The notes under the pieces were generated by a model that saw only the letters and a list, made by a program, of their open reading frames with translations, had not been told where the DNA came from and made no database searches. The position numbers were made by a program, and so were the translations under genes. From Bacteroidota bacterium (GTDB taxonomy: Bacteria; Bacteroidota; Bacteroidia; Chitinophagales; Chitinophagaceae), in NCBI GenBank assembly GCA_023433755.1, contig JAEYUA010000160.1:1-9687 (forward strand): a stretch of 9,687 nucleotides of DNA, given 5' to 3'. This document shows positions 1 through 5,994 of the stretch, in pieces (within the stretch, counting starts at the first letter, position 1; every line of letters begins with the position of its first letter).

Positions 1-895
1 GCACCGCTTCATGAACTGGGACCGGCCCATACTTACCGACAGTGGAGGCTTCCAGGTATTTTCGCTGGCAGGCAACAGGAAGATCAATGAAGAAGGTGTC
101 ACCTTTCAAAGTCATATTGATGGCAGCAAACATCTTTTTTCACCAGAAAAAGTGATGGATATTGAAAGGTCCATCGGTGCCGACATCATGATGGCATTTG
201 ATGAGTGCCCGCCTGCAAATTCTGAATACAGGTACGCAAAGGATTCAATGGATCTTACCCACCGCTGGCTCGACCGGTGCTTTCATCATTTTAATGAGAA
301 GTCTGCGCTTTATGGTCATACTCAGAATCTTTTCCCAATTGTGCAGGGAGCCGTCTACCATGATCTCAGGAAACAGTCATGTGAATACATTACTTCTAAA
401 AATGCTACGGGCAATGCCATTGGGGGATTGAGTGTGGGAGAACCGGAACCGGTGATGTATGAGATCTGCCAGCTTTGTTGCGAAAATCTTCCAAAGGATA
501 AGCCCCGGTATCTTATGGGTGTGGGCACGCCCTGGAATATTCTGGAATGTATTTCCCTGGGGGTTGATATGTTTGATTGCGTGATGCCTACAAGAAATGG
601 AAGGAACGCAATGCTGTTCACAACAAAAGGTGTTATCAATATCGATAATAAAAAATGGGAACGTGATTTTTCACCCATTGATGAAGGGCTTGACAATGTA
701 ACCAGCCAGTATTATAGCAAAGCCTATGTGCGGCATCTTTTCAAATCAGGAGAATTACTGGGCCTTACCATTGCATCCATTCAAAACCTCGCTTTCTACC
801 TCTGGCTGGTGAAAGAAGCACGTAAACATATCCTGGCCGGTGATTTTTATTCCTGGAAAAAAGAAATGGTGGAAGTGGTGAAGAGGAGACTGTGA
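1..895 (+). CDS. tgt: Queuine tRNA-ribosyltransferase (Tgt), 5'-truncated
   Basis: Exchanges guanine-34 of GUN-anticodon tRNAs (Asp, Asn, His, Tyr) for the queuosine precursor preQ1, in the cytoplasm. The frame is open to the left edge: codons for H-R-F precede the Met at 11, and the family motif HKFMNWDRPILTDSGGFQVFSL runs through that Met, so the Met is internal and about 80 N-terminal residues are missing. Numbering from that Met, the general-base Asp is D10 in TDSGGFQ, FDEC is at 63-66, the AIGGLSVGE loop at 136-144, and the nucleophile is D189 in MFDCVMPTRNGR. The C-terminal zinc site is not canonical: the CxCxxC positions read L227, N229 and S232, and the usual His in TIHNL is Q258. Cysteine loss is, from memory, common in Bacteroidota Tgt; the His loss I cannot place. 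Family membership is certain. The gene ends against a repeat array. Confidence 0.97.
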   Translation, partial: HRFMNWDRPILTDSGGFQVFSLAGNRKINEEGVTFQSHIDGSKHLFSPEKVMDIERSIGADIMMAFDECPPANSEYRYAKDSMDLTHRWLDRCFHHFNEKSALYGHTQNLFPIVQGAVYHDLRKQSCEYITSKNATGNAIGGLSVGEPEPVMYEICQLCCENLPKDKPRYLMGVGTPWNILECISLGVDMFDCVMPTRNGRNAMLFTTKGVINIDNKKWERDFSPIDEGLDNVTSQYYSKAYVRHLFKSGELLGLTIASIQNLAFYLWLVKEARKHILAGDFYSWKKEMVEVVKRRL

Positions 896-912
896 GGTAG
901 TCGGTAGTTGGG

Positions 913-964
913 AGTCTGTAGTCGGTAGTCTGTAGTCTGTAGTCGGTAGTTCAAAGTTGAAAGT
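913..964 (+). repeat. Left arm of 52-bp imperfect inverted repeat
   Basis: This arm is the reverse complement of 1102-1153, with about four mismatches over 52 bp by hand alignment. In a tgt read-through transcript, or in antisense from the permease side, the arms would pair as a very long stem around a 137-nt loop. It may act as a two-way transcription barrier between convergent genes. Confidence 0.8.
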
Positions 965-1061
965 TCAAAGCCAGTGTACTAAAGAACTAAATAGCTACTC
1001 TTTACTCAGACAGGTCAGATCAACGCTTAAGTTCTACATGTCAGACTACCAATTACCTGCT

Positions 1062-1126
1062 TTTCGAATAATACTTTTTCTCACTGTTCCCTGGTTCACC
1101 GACTTTGAATTTTGAACTACCGACTA
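1062..1126 (+). repeat. Direct repeat copy 1 (65 bp, 92-bp offset)
   Basis: This copy matches 1154-1218 with about four substitutions (at 1065, 1079, 1086 and 1110). It includes unique-looking sequence (GAATAATAC, CCCTGGTTCACCGAC) as well as the start of the heptamer array, so the duplication copied more than the short repeat alone. Confidence 0.85.
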
Positions 1127-1153
1127 CAGACTACAGACTACAGACTACCGACT
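1102..1153 (-). repeat. Right arm A of the inverted repeat
   Basis: This is the partner of 913-964. It holds CTTTGAA, TTTTGAA and then five TACCGAC/TACAGAC units (1118-1152). It sits inside the first copy of a 92-bp-offset direct repeat, so a second, less perfect partner exists at about 1194-1252. Confidence 0.8.
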
Positions 1154-1218
1154 TTTTGAATAATACTTTTCCTCACTATTCCCTGGTTCACCGACTTTGA
1201 ACTTTGAACTACCGACTA
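1154..1218 (+). repeat. Direct repeat copy 2 (65 bp)
   Basis: This is the second copy of 1062-1126, offset by 92 bp. It leads into six heptamers (1210-1251), five TACCGAC and one TGCAGAC, ending next to the permease stop codon. Confidence 0.85.
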
Positions 1219-1260
1219 CCGACTGCAGACTACCGACTACCGACTACCGACTTTCCCCCA

Positions 1261-2358
1261 TCACTTCGGTGCCCTCCGGTAAAACAAAAACATGATCAGC
1301 ACAAAAACCAGGTTGGGAAGCCAGGCGGCGAGCATGGGCGGCATTTCACCTTTTACCGCGAATACAGTAGAGAAACGGTCGGACAAAATGAACAGGGCTG
1401 CCAGGCCGATGCCAATGGCCAGGTGCAGGCCACTGCCCCCGCGGGTCTTTCGCCCGGCAATGATGGCCCCGATAATAGTGAGCAGCACAACCGTTACAGG
1501 TGTGGCGGTTCTGCGATGTCTTTCCACCTCAAACGCTTCCAGTCCTTCACGGCCTCGCAGCTTTTCTGTTTCAATGAATTTCACCAGTTCTGGAGTGGTT
1601 AACTTATCCTTGAGGTATTCATCGCTTCGCAATTCTTCCGGCTTGATGGGCATGTCCAGGTTCATGGAACTGGTTTCTTTCAGCGTTTCCTTCATACCAT
1701 CAATGGTGCGTTCCGTAACTCCGGTCAGTTTCCAGTTTTTCCTGGTGGTATCCCATTCGATTCTTTGTGCACGCATGTTATAAAAAACCAGGTTGTTCCG
1801 GATTTTTTCCATGAAAAAAGGGCTGGCCGACCGGGTGGCAGTATCATAATTCTTAATACCGATGTAAGTCACTGAATCAAGCCTTTTATAAAAACACCTG
1901 GTGCAGGATAAACTGGCAGCACTTGAGCGGGTGGGATTATCAATATATGTAGATTGGAATGCTGATTTGATTTCATTGGCTTTTGGAATACCATACCGGT
2001 TGGCAAACCAGAGTCCTGTGCCAAAAATGATTCCGCCAAAAACATAGGGTAGCAGCCAGCGGTTGTAACTGGTACCTGCCGCAATTATGGCGATCACTTC
2101 TGAACGAAGGGCCATTTTGCTGGTAAAGAAGATGACAGCGATAAAAACAAAAAGCGGGTAGAGCAGCCCCCAGATCCAGGGAACGAATCCTAAATAATAT
2201 TGATTGATGATTTCTTTAGTGCTCAGGCCGGACTTGACAAAATCGTCTGTATGTTCACTGCTGTCTACCGCCACTGCGATAATGGTGAACAACAGCATGC
2301 AAAAGAAAAAAGTAGTGAAAAATTTCTTGAGGATGTACCAGTCAAGCTTTCGGATCAT
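1261..2358 (-). CDS. LptF/LptG-family lipopolysaccharide export permease
   Basis: Predicted inner-membrane subunit of the Lpt ABC transporter, which extracts LPS from the inner membrane and feeds it to the periplasmic bridge (YjgP/YjgQ family). The 365 residues have the family layout: three N-terminal TM helices (about 13-31, 57-79, 101-119), a periplasmic beta-jellyroll region (about 125-280), and three C-terminal TM helices (about 287-301, 309-326, 342-360). Supporting family signatures are KLDWYILKKF at the N-terminus, ALRSEVIAIIAAG after TM2, ATPVTVVLLTIIGA at TM4 and the late PPMLAAWLPN. LptF cannot be told from LptG by eye. From memory, a permease of this family often follows tgt in the same direction in Bacteroidota; here it converges on tgt. 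It diverges from citrate synthase across 138 bp. The start at 2358 is the first Met and gives a normal N-terminus; no Shine-Dalgarno is visible. Confidence 0.93.
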   Translation of the reverse strand: MIRKLDWYILKKFFTTFFFCMLLFTIIAVAVDSSEHTDDFVKSGLSTKEIINQYYLGFVPWIWGLLYPLFVFIAVIFFTSKMALRSEVIAIIAAGTSYNRWLLPYVFGGIIFGTGLWFANRYGIPKANEIKSAFQSTYIDNPTRSSAASLSCTRCFYKRLDSVTYIGIKNYDTATRSASPFFMEKIRNNLVFYNMRAQRIEWDTTRKNWKLTGVTERTIDGMKETLKETSSMNLDMPIKPEELRSDEYLKDKLTTPELVKFIETEKLRGREGLEAFEVERHRRTATPVTVVLLTIIGAIIAGRKTRGGSGLHLAIGIGLAALFILSDRFSTVFAVKGEMPPMLAAWLPNLVFVLIMFLFYRRAPK

Positions 2359-2425
2359 CGGGGGCTAAGATAGGAAGCCGGTGGCTAACAGCCATTGTCC
2401 ATAGGCATTTTAACGTCTTACATGA

Positions 2426-2457
2426 TTTGGTTGCCCCATCCTCATGTTATAACTTTA
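2426..2457 (+). promoter_or_regulatory. Candidate Bacteroidota-type promoter for citrate synthase
   Basis: TTTG at 2426-2429 and TAACTTTA at 2450-2457 are separated by 20 bp. They resemble the Bacteroidota -33 TTTG / -7 TAnnTTTG consensus with one mismatch in the -7 box. A start about 6-8 bp downstream would leave a leader of roughly 30 nt. Pattern match only. Confidence 0.4.
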
Positions 2458-2496
2458 GGCGTTCTAAATTAATCTTCTCAATATAAAAGCTGAAAC

Positions 2497-3822
2497 ATGG
2501 GAATTATTAAAGACAGGTTCAAGTTAAAAGGAGATGCGGTTGCTGCTGAAATCAAAGATATTCTGAAGGAACATGGTGATAAAAAAATTGGAGAAGTACA
2601 GTTATCCCAGGTATACCAGGGCATGCGGGGCATGACCGGCCTGGTTACAGAAACTTCCCTGCTCGACGCCCAGGATGGTATTCGTTTCCGGGGTTATTCC
2701 ATTCCAGAACTGCAACAGAAACTTCCCAAAGCGGATGGTGGTTCAGAGCCCCTTCCTGAAGGTTTGTTTTACCTGATGCTGGTTGGTGAGTTACCAACAG
2801 ATGATGATGTACAGCATGTAACATCTGTATGGCAGCGCAGGAGCCATGTACCCAATCATGTATTCGCTACCATCGAAGCCCTGCCTATTTCTACCCACCC
2901 CATGACGCAGTTTGTGGTAGCAGTGATGGCTTTACAGACTGAAAGTCATTTTGCCAAACGTTATGCCGCCGGCATGAGTAAAAAAGATTACTGGGATGCG
3001 GTATTCGACGACAGTATGGACCTGATCGCACGCCTGCCCAGGGTTGCTGCCTATATCTACCGCCGCAAATATAAAAATGGGGACCATATCCAGCCGAATG
3101 GACTGCTGGACTGGTCGGGCAATTTCGCCCACATGATGGGTTATGAAGATGAAAGTTTTAAGGAGCTGATGCGTTTATATATGACCATTCATGCCGATCA
3201 TGAAGGAGGAAATGTTTCTGCCCACACCACCCACCTGGTGGGATCTGCACTAAGTGATCCATACCTCAGTTTCGCAGCCGGGATGAATGGACTGGCAGGT
3301 CCCCTGCATGGCCTGGCTAACCAGGAAGTGATCAAATGGATTTTTGAAATGCGTGAAGAACTCAATACCGAACTGCCTTCAAAAGACCAGATCGCGGAAT
3401 ATGTGAAAAAAACTTTGAGTGAAGGAAAGGTGGTACCGGGATATGGCCATGCTGTATTGCGCAAAACCGATCCTCGCTATACTGCACAAATGGAATTTGG
3501 CAAGAAGCACATGCCGGATGATCCGCTGGTGCAAACAGTCTGGAATATTTATGAAGCGGTTCCACCCATTCTTCAGTCGCTGGGCAAAATCAAGAATCCA
3601 TGGCCCAATGTAGATGCGCACAGTGGGGCATTGTTAGTGCATTATGGGATGAGGGAATATGAATTTTACACCGTATTATTTGGTGTAAGCCGTGCGCTGG
3701 GTGTTCTGTCAAGTCTCTGCTGGGACAGGGTGCTGGGATTCCCGCTGGAAAGACCAAAGTCCGTTACGACGGAGCTTGTAAAAAAATGGCTGAAAGGCGA
3801 GGATGAAATCTGGGGTGACTAA
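2497..3822 (+). CDS. gltA: Citrate synthase (Si-type, eukaryote-like)
   Basis: Condenses acetyl-CoA and oxaloacetate to citrate and CoA, the entry step of the TCA cycle, in the cytoplasm. The 441 residues align closely with mitochondrial-type enzymes rather than the E. coli hexameric type. The oxaloacetate-site segment HADHEGGNVSAHT is at 232-244, and the catalytic triad is H271 (GPLHGLANQE), H318 (PGYGHAVLRKTDPRY) and D373 (NVDAHSG). These match pig H274, H320 and D375 almost number for number. The substrate-binding Arg in RKTDPRY is present, and there is no organelle presequence. The gene diverges from the permease, and its stop lies 3 bp from the stop of the convergent response regulator with no hairpin between. 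The start at 2497 gives the normal N-terminus (MGIIKDRF). No frameshift or missing residue seen. Confidence 0.97.
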   Translation: MGIIKDRFKLKGDAVAAEIKDILKEHGDKKIGEVQLSQVYQGMRGMTGLVTETSLLDAQDGIRFRGYSIPELQQKLPKADGGSEPLPEGLFYLMLVGELPTDDDVQHVTSVWQRRSHVPNHVFATIEALPISTHPMTQFVVAVMALQTESHFAKRYAAGMSKKDYWDAVFDDSMDLIARLPRVAAYIYRRKYKNGDHIQPNGLLDWSGNFAHMMGYEDESFKELMRLYMTIHADHEGGNVSAHTTHLVGSALSDPYLSFAAGMNGLAGPLHGLANQEVIKWIFEMREELNTELPSKDQIAEYVKKTLSEGKVVPGYGHAVLRKTDPRYTAQMEFGKKHMPDDPLVQTVWNIYEAVPPILQSLGKIKNPWPNVDAHSGALLVHYGMREYEFYTVLFGVSRALGVLSSLCWDRVLGFPLERPKSVTTELVKKWLKGEDEIWGD

Positions 3823-3825
3823 GGG

Positions 3826-4170
3826 TCAGAAAAAATTGTCAAGAGATTTCAAACTGATGGGCTTTTCCCAAATCGTGAGCTTGGCGCCATCGAGTTCAGA
3901 AGGCATGGTTGGCCTGAAGGCGCTGATCAGGTGATACTGGATGGCAGGGAACTTCTGGTAGAGCTCAGGAAGTTTGTCCCATCCCAGTCCGTCGGGCAGG
4001 TTATAGTCAATAAACAGGTAATCAGGCACTATTTCTCCCATCCGGGAAATGCCGTCATTGAGCGTGTGCGCAATATGTACCTCGTAATTTTTGCGAAGGA
4101 AATATGTCTTCATGAGGAGACACAGATCTACTTCGTCATCAATAATTAAAACCTTTTTCCTCGTTGTCAT
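3826..4170 (-). CDS. Single-domain response regulator (receiver only)
   Basis: A CheY-like receiver of 114 residues with no output domain. It has all the phosphotransfer residues: acidic pair D11/D12, phospho-acceptor D55 (FIDYNLPDG), the switch Ser S83 (LISAF) and K103 (EKPIS). It should be phosphorylated by a histidine kinase and act by protein contact, or as a phosphate relay or sink. It ends only 11 residues after the Lys, so the alpha-5 helix is shorter than in a typical ~120-residue receiver. Its N-terminus (IIDD..D.CLL.K....R..YEV) resembles that of the sigma-54 activator at 8338, suggesting related receivers. No kinase gene is in view. It converges on citrate synthase with a 3-bp gap, and about 200 bp separate it from the divergent YtxH gene. 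Partner and output unknown. Confidence 0.9.
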   Translation of the reverse strand: MTTRKKVLIIDDEVDLCLLMKTYFLRKNYEVHIAHTLNDGISRMGEIVPDYLFIDYNLPDGLGWDKLPELYQKFPAIQYHLISAFRPTMPSELDGAKLTIWEKPISLKSLDNFF

Positions 4171-4370
4171 AAAACTCCCTGCAAAGATTTACTTCCATTA
4201 ATTATCATACCACAATCATTAGATTAGCTGCCCGTCATCAGGATAAAATTAAGCATTGGTGCATATTTTTAATCAATCAACAGAAATATTCTCACGGTAA
4301 TTCAGAACAGTCTGGTATGATTATTTTAAAAATCAAGTGAAATAATTGCTCACTAATTAAACTGAATACT

Positions 4371-4628
4371 ATGACAACAAAATCAAAAGTGATACTGGGC
4401 CTGGTAGGCGCTGCCGCTGCAGGTGTGGTAATAGGCCTGATGCTTGCACCTGAAAAAGGCACTGACATGCGTAAAAAAGTTAAAGACACTGCAGGTGACT
4501 GGGCCGGACATCTTTCCGACCTGTTTTCCAGCGCCAAAGGTGAATTTGACAACCTGCGCAACAAGGGTAGCAAAGCTGCAGGAAATGCTGCTGAAAAATT
4601 CAGCAACATTAAAGAAAGTTATAGCTGA
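4371..4628 (+). CDS. YtxH-domain small membrane-anchored protein
   Basis: 85 residues with a YtxH architecture: one N-terminal glycine/alanine-rich TM helix (about 7-25), then the family motif GLMLAPEKGTDMRKKVKD (about 22-39), then an amphipathic, charged helical tail rich in Lys, Ala and Asn. Proteins of this family are tied to general stress or envelope conditions in other bacteria; the molecular activity is not known. The start at 4371 is the only one that places the TM helix at the N-terminus. The gene is followed by a strong intrinsic terminator, so it may be made in excess over the two genes behind it. Confidence 0.9.
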   Translation: MTTKSKVILGLVGAAAAGVVIGLMLAPEKGTDMRKKVKDTAGDWAGHLSDLFSSAKGEFDNLRNKGSKAAGNAAEKFSNIKESYS

Positions 4629-4639
4629 TCAGGCTCATG

Positions 4640-4665
4640 GGCAGGCCAACCGGCCTGCCTTTTTT
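4640..4665 (+). terminator. Intrinsic terminator after the YtxH gene
   Basis: A perfect 8-bp GC-rich stem (GGCAGGCC at 4640-4647, GGCCTGCC at 4652-4659) with loop AACC is followed by six T. It is 12 nt past the YtxH stop and only 25 nt ahead of the next start, so it may work as an attenuator rather than a full stop. Confidence 0.9.
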
Positions 4666-4690
4666 ATACCTTTCCTGAAAGTAATTTCTC

Positions 4691-5053
4691 ATGCAAGAAA
4701 ATGTAAAGCCTAAAGAAGAATTCAAGACCAAGGTTACGCACCTCAAAGATCATGTAAGTGATTATGTTTCTACTTATGCAGAGATCGCAAAAGCCAGGGC
4801 GGTACGTGGAGCATCCACTGCCACTGCAGGAATTGCCATAGGCATCACGGCTTTTTTCTTTGCTTTCTTTCTCTTGTTCTTTACAGGGTTTGGCCTGGGC
4901 TGGTGGCTGGGCGATGTGCTTGACAGCCGTGCCGGTGGATTTTTTGCTGTTGCGGGATTCTTTCTTTTGTTATGCGTAGTCCTTTTTGCCCTGCGTAAAA
5001 AAGTTATTGTTCCCATGATCCGGAATATGCTTATCTCCAAAATTTATGAGTAA
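4691..5053 (+). CDS. DUF1469 / holin superfamily III membrane protein (YqjE-like)
   Basis: 120 residues: a charged, helical N-terminus (about 1-40) with KARAVRG just before the membrane part, a long Phe-rich hydrophobic hairpin (TM about 45-74 and 82-101, joined by the short loop GDVLDSRAG), and a short basic tail (LRKKVIVPMIRN). This fits the PF07332-type family (Phage_holin_3_6, DUF1469), which includes E. coli YqjE; despite the holin name, chromosomal members are not known lysis proteins. No lysin or phage gene is nearby. Its last 8 bp overlap the next gene, so the two are very likely translationally coupled. The 25 nt between the terminator and the start leave little room for its own promoter. 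Confidence 0.85.
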   Translation: MQENVKPKEEFKTKVTHLKDHVSDYVSTYAEIAKARAVRGASTATAGIAIGITAFFFAFFLLFFTGFGLGWWLGDVLDSRAGGFFAVAGFFLLLCVVLFALRKKVIVPMIRNMLISKIYE

Positions 5054-5432
5054 GATTAAAACATATAACGACCTTCTGCAGGAAGAACAAAGACTTCAGC
5101 AGAAACTGAAGGGACAGGAAATGCTCATTCGCCAGGATATCCTGGGCATGAAGGAAAACTTTGAACCTGTTAAGAAAATGTACGATACAGTACACAAAAT
5201 ATTTACAAGGGATAACCGCGTGCCCGTATTCAACCTCGGCCTTGAGATGGGTATTGATCTGTTGCTTCGCCGTTTAATACTGGCAAGAGCCGGCTGGTTT
5301 GCGAAGATCATGGTGCCTTACCTTGTTAAAAACTATTCGTCTCATATTATTGGTGAGGAAAAACGAAAGGCACTGGTAAAAAAGATCCGGGATATGTTCA
5401 ATAAAGTAAGGCCGGAAGCAAACAGGAATTGA
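5046..5432 (+). CDS. Conserved-looking coiled-coil hypothetical protein (YqjK-like position)
   Basis: 128 residues, not recognised as a named family. Residues about 5-40 form a Gln/Glu/Lys-rich predicted coiled coil (LLQEEQRLQQKLKGQE). The middle (about 60-95) is moderately hydrophobic with scattered Arg (LGLEMGIDLLLRRLILARAG), which could be an amphipathic membrane-associated hairpin. The tail is Lys-rich. The start ATG lies inside the end of the DUF1469 gene (8-bp overlap), strong evidence that this frame is translated. In E. coli, yqjE is followed by yqjK, a small protein with a similar coiled-coil-then-hydrophobic layout. I infer a similar position in a stress-related membrane complex, without sequence proof of homology. 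Confidence 0.8.
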   Translation: MSKIKTYNDLLQEEQRLQQKLKGQEMLIRQDILGMKENFEPVKKMYDTVHKIFTRDNRVPVFNLGLEMGIDLLLRRLILARAGWFAKIMVPYLVKNYSSHIIGEEKRKALVKKIRDMFNKVRPEANRN

Positions 5433-5483
5433 TCTCCTCTTCCTGTGGAAGTTTATTCCCTTCCTTTTTCACCAATCATGGCG

Positions 5484-5514
5484 TTTGAGGCTTTTAAAAA
5501 AAGGTATAGTTTTT
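5484..5514 (+). promoter_or_regulatory. Candidate promoter for the 81-residue small gene
   Basis: TTTG at 5484-5487 and TAGTTTTT at 5507-5514 are 19 bp apart, fitting the Bacteroidota TTTG / TAnnTTTG pattern with one mismatch. A 5-bp inverted repeat (GTATA at 5504, TATAC at 5519) overlaps it. Pattern match only. Confidence 0.35.
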
Positions 5515-5548
5515 TCGTTATACTACATGAGCCATAAAATATTCACTT

Positions 5549-5794
5549 ATGGATACAAGAGGACCCAGGGATCCAAGGGAAAAAAATAAACAGGGACCAT
5601 TTACCTCTCCTGAGCCTGAAAAGCCAATGGAAAGAGAAGGTGGTGATGATAACCTCGCTGATTCTTCACCAACCGACAGCCGTTCGGATGAGAAAGTAAT
5701 TGTGAATGAACAGCGTGAAAACAAAACAGTAAATGCTCCTTCACAGACTGCCGCCTACAGCGAAGGCAACAACAGTGAAGAAGGTATTCTCTGA
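5549..5794 (+). CDS. Small hydrophilic, probably disordered protein
   Basis: 81 residues, family not recognised. It is extremely polar, rich in Glu, Asp, Lys, Arg, Asn, Ser, Pro and Gly, with no Cys or Trp and no hydrophobic core, signal peptide or TM helix. Gly is 6 of 81 (about 7%), which meets the glycine part of the definition of hydrophilins, proteins made under osmotic or drying stress. It sits among other stress-type genes, has a candidate promoter upstream and hairpin terminators downstream, all of which support expression. No alternative upstream start exists close by. The coding call rests on context and composition; the function is inference only. Confidence 0.6.
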   Translation: MDTRGPRDPREKNKQGPFTSPEPEKPMEREGGDDNLADSSPTDSRSDEKVIVNEQRENKTVNAPSQTAAYSEGNNSEEGIL

Positions 5795-5820
5795 TTAACA
5801 GGAAACAGTCATAAGGATTT

Positions 5821-5882
5821 AACCTCCTGGTTGTGATTTGAAATGGGTGGATGTGCTGAACGAATGGCCGGGAGGTTTTTTT
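5821..5882 (+). terminator. Possible terminator after the 81-residue gene
   Basis: AACCTCCTGG (5821-5830) pairs with CCGGGAGGTT (5868-5877), allowing one G-U pair, and a run of seven T follows (5876-5882). The loop is long (about 37 nt), so it is less convincing than the next hairpin, but the T-run is strong. Confidence 0.5.
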
Positions 5883-5916
5883 AAAACAAATATTTTGTCG
5901 TCGGAGGGTTAGGTTG

Positions 5917-5952
5917 AAAATTGCCCCGTCACTCAGTGAACGGGGCAATTTT
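5917..5952. terminator. Bidirectional terminator hairpin between convergent small genes
   Basis: A perfect 12-bp stem (AAAATTGCCCCG at 5917-5928, CGGGGCAATTTT at 5941-5952) is capped by TCACTCAGTGAA, which can pair further. A-tract on one side and T-tract on the other let it work in both directions, as expected between the plus gene at 5549 and the minus gene ending at 5995. Confidence 0.88.
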
Positions 5953-5994
5953 ATTTGGCCAAGGCATGGGCCTTTCGCTTAAAAGGGTTATCTA

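Larger units (their letters stand above)
894..1257. repeat. Heptanucleotide-repeat region forming a long inverted repeat between convergent genes
   Basis: This non-coding stretch fills the gap between the tgt stop and the permease stop. The left part (894-970) is eleven consecutive 7-mers, mainly TCGGTAG and TCTGTAG followed by TTCAAAG / TTGAAAG. Two right-hand arrays carry the complementary 7-mers (CTTTGAA, then CTACCGA / CTACAGA) at 1103-1151 and 1195-1250. The 7-bp register is kept across the change of unit type. About 90 bp of non-repeated sequence (971-1061) lies between the left and right arms. It has no credible gene: the frame running through 1204-1602 is low-complexity and overlaps the permease on the opposite strand. 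Similar short heptamer arrays are known as STRR elements in cyanobacteria; any relation is only by analogy. Confidence 0.9.

Noticed and set aside
1087..1106. tRNA-like T-arm motif CCCTGGTTCACCGAC, repeated at 1179
   Set aside because: No anticodon arm or acceptor stem around either copy; it is part of the 92-bp-offset duplication.
1204..1602. 132-residue plus-strand reading frame
   Set aside because: It begins inside the heptamer repeats (giving Tyr-Arg-Leu-Pro-Thr repeats) and then runs antisense to the permease; a shadow frame.
1869..2084. Possible frameshift in the permease (an alternative frame reads PAPGVFIKG, resembling the expected PGVYIY)
   Set aside because: The main frame is open across the region and continues into sensible sequence (VTYIGIKNYD) with normal total length; no need for a frameshift.
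2382..2394. Small palindrome TGGCT-AAC-AGCCA between the permease and citrate synthase genes
   Set aside because: Only 5-bp arms; common by chance and no supporting partner site.
4310..4330. Possible sigma-54 promoter TGGTATG-N4-TTTTA ahead of the YtxH gene
   Set aside because: The -12 element has no GC; the region is simply AT-rich.
4691..5053. Phage holin, hence a prophage remnant
   Set aside because: The family name is historical; there are no lysin, capsid or integrase genes nearby, and the setting is chromosomal stress-type genes.
5422..5446. Hairpin ACAGGAA / TTCCTGT at the end of the coiled-coil gene
   Set aside because: It spans the stop codon and is not followed by a T-run; too weak to call a terminator.
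5601..5948. 115-residue minus-strand reading frame
   Set aside because: It is antisense to the 81-residue gene and runs through both terminator hairpins; Cys/His-rich shadow composition.
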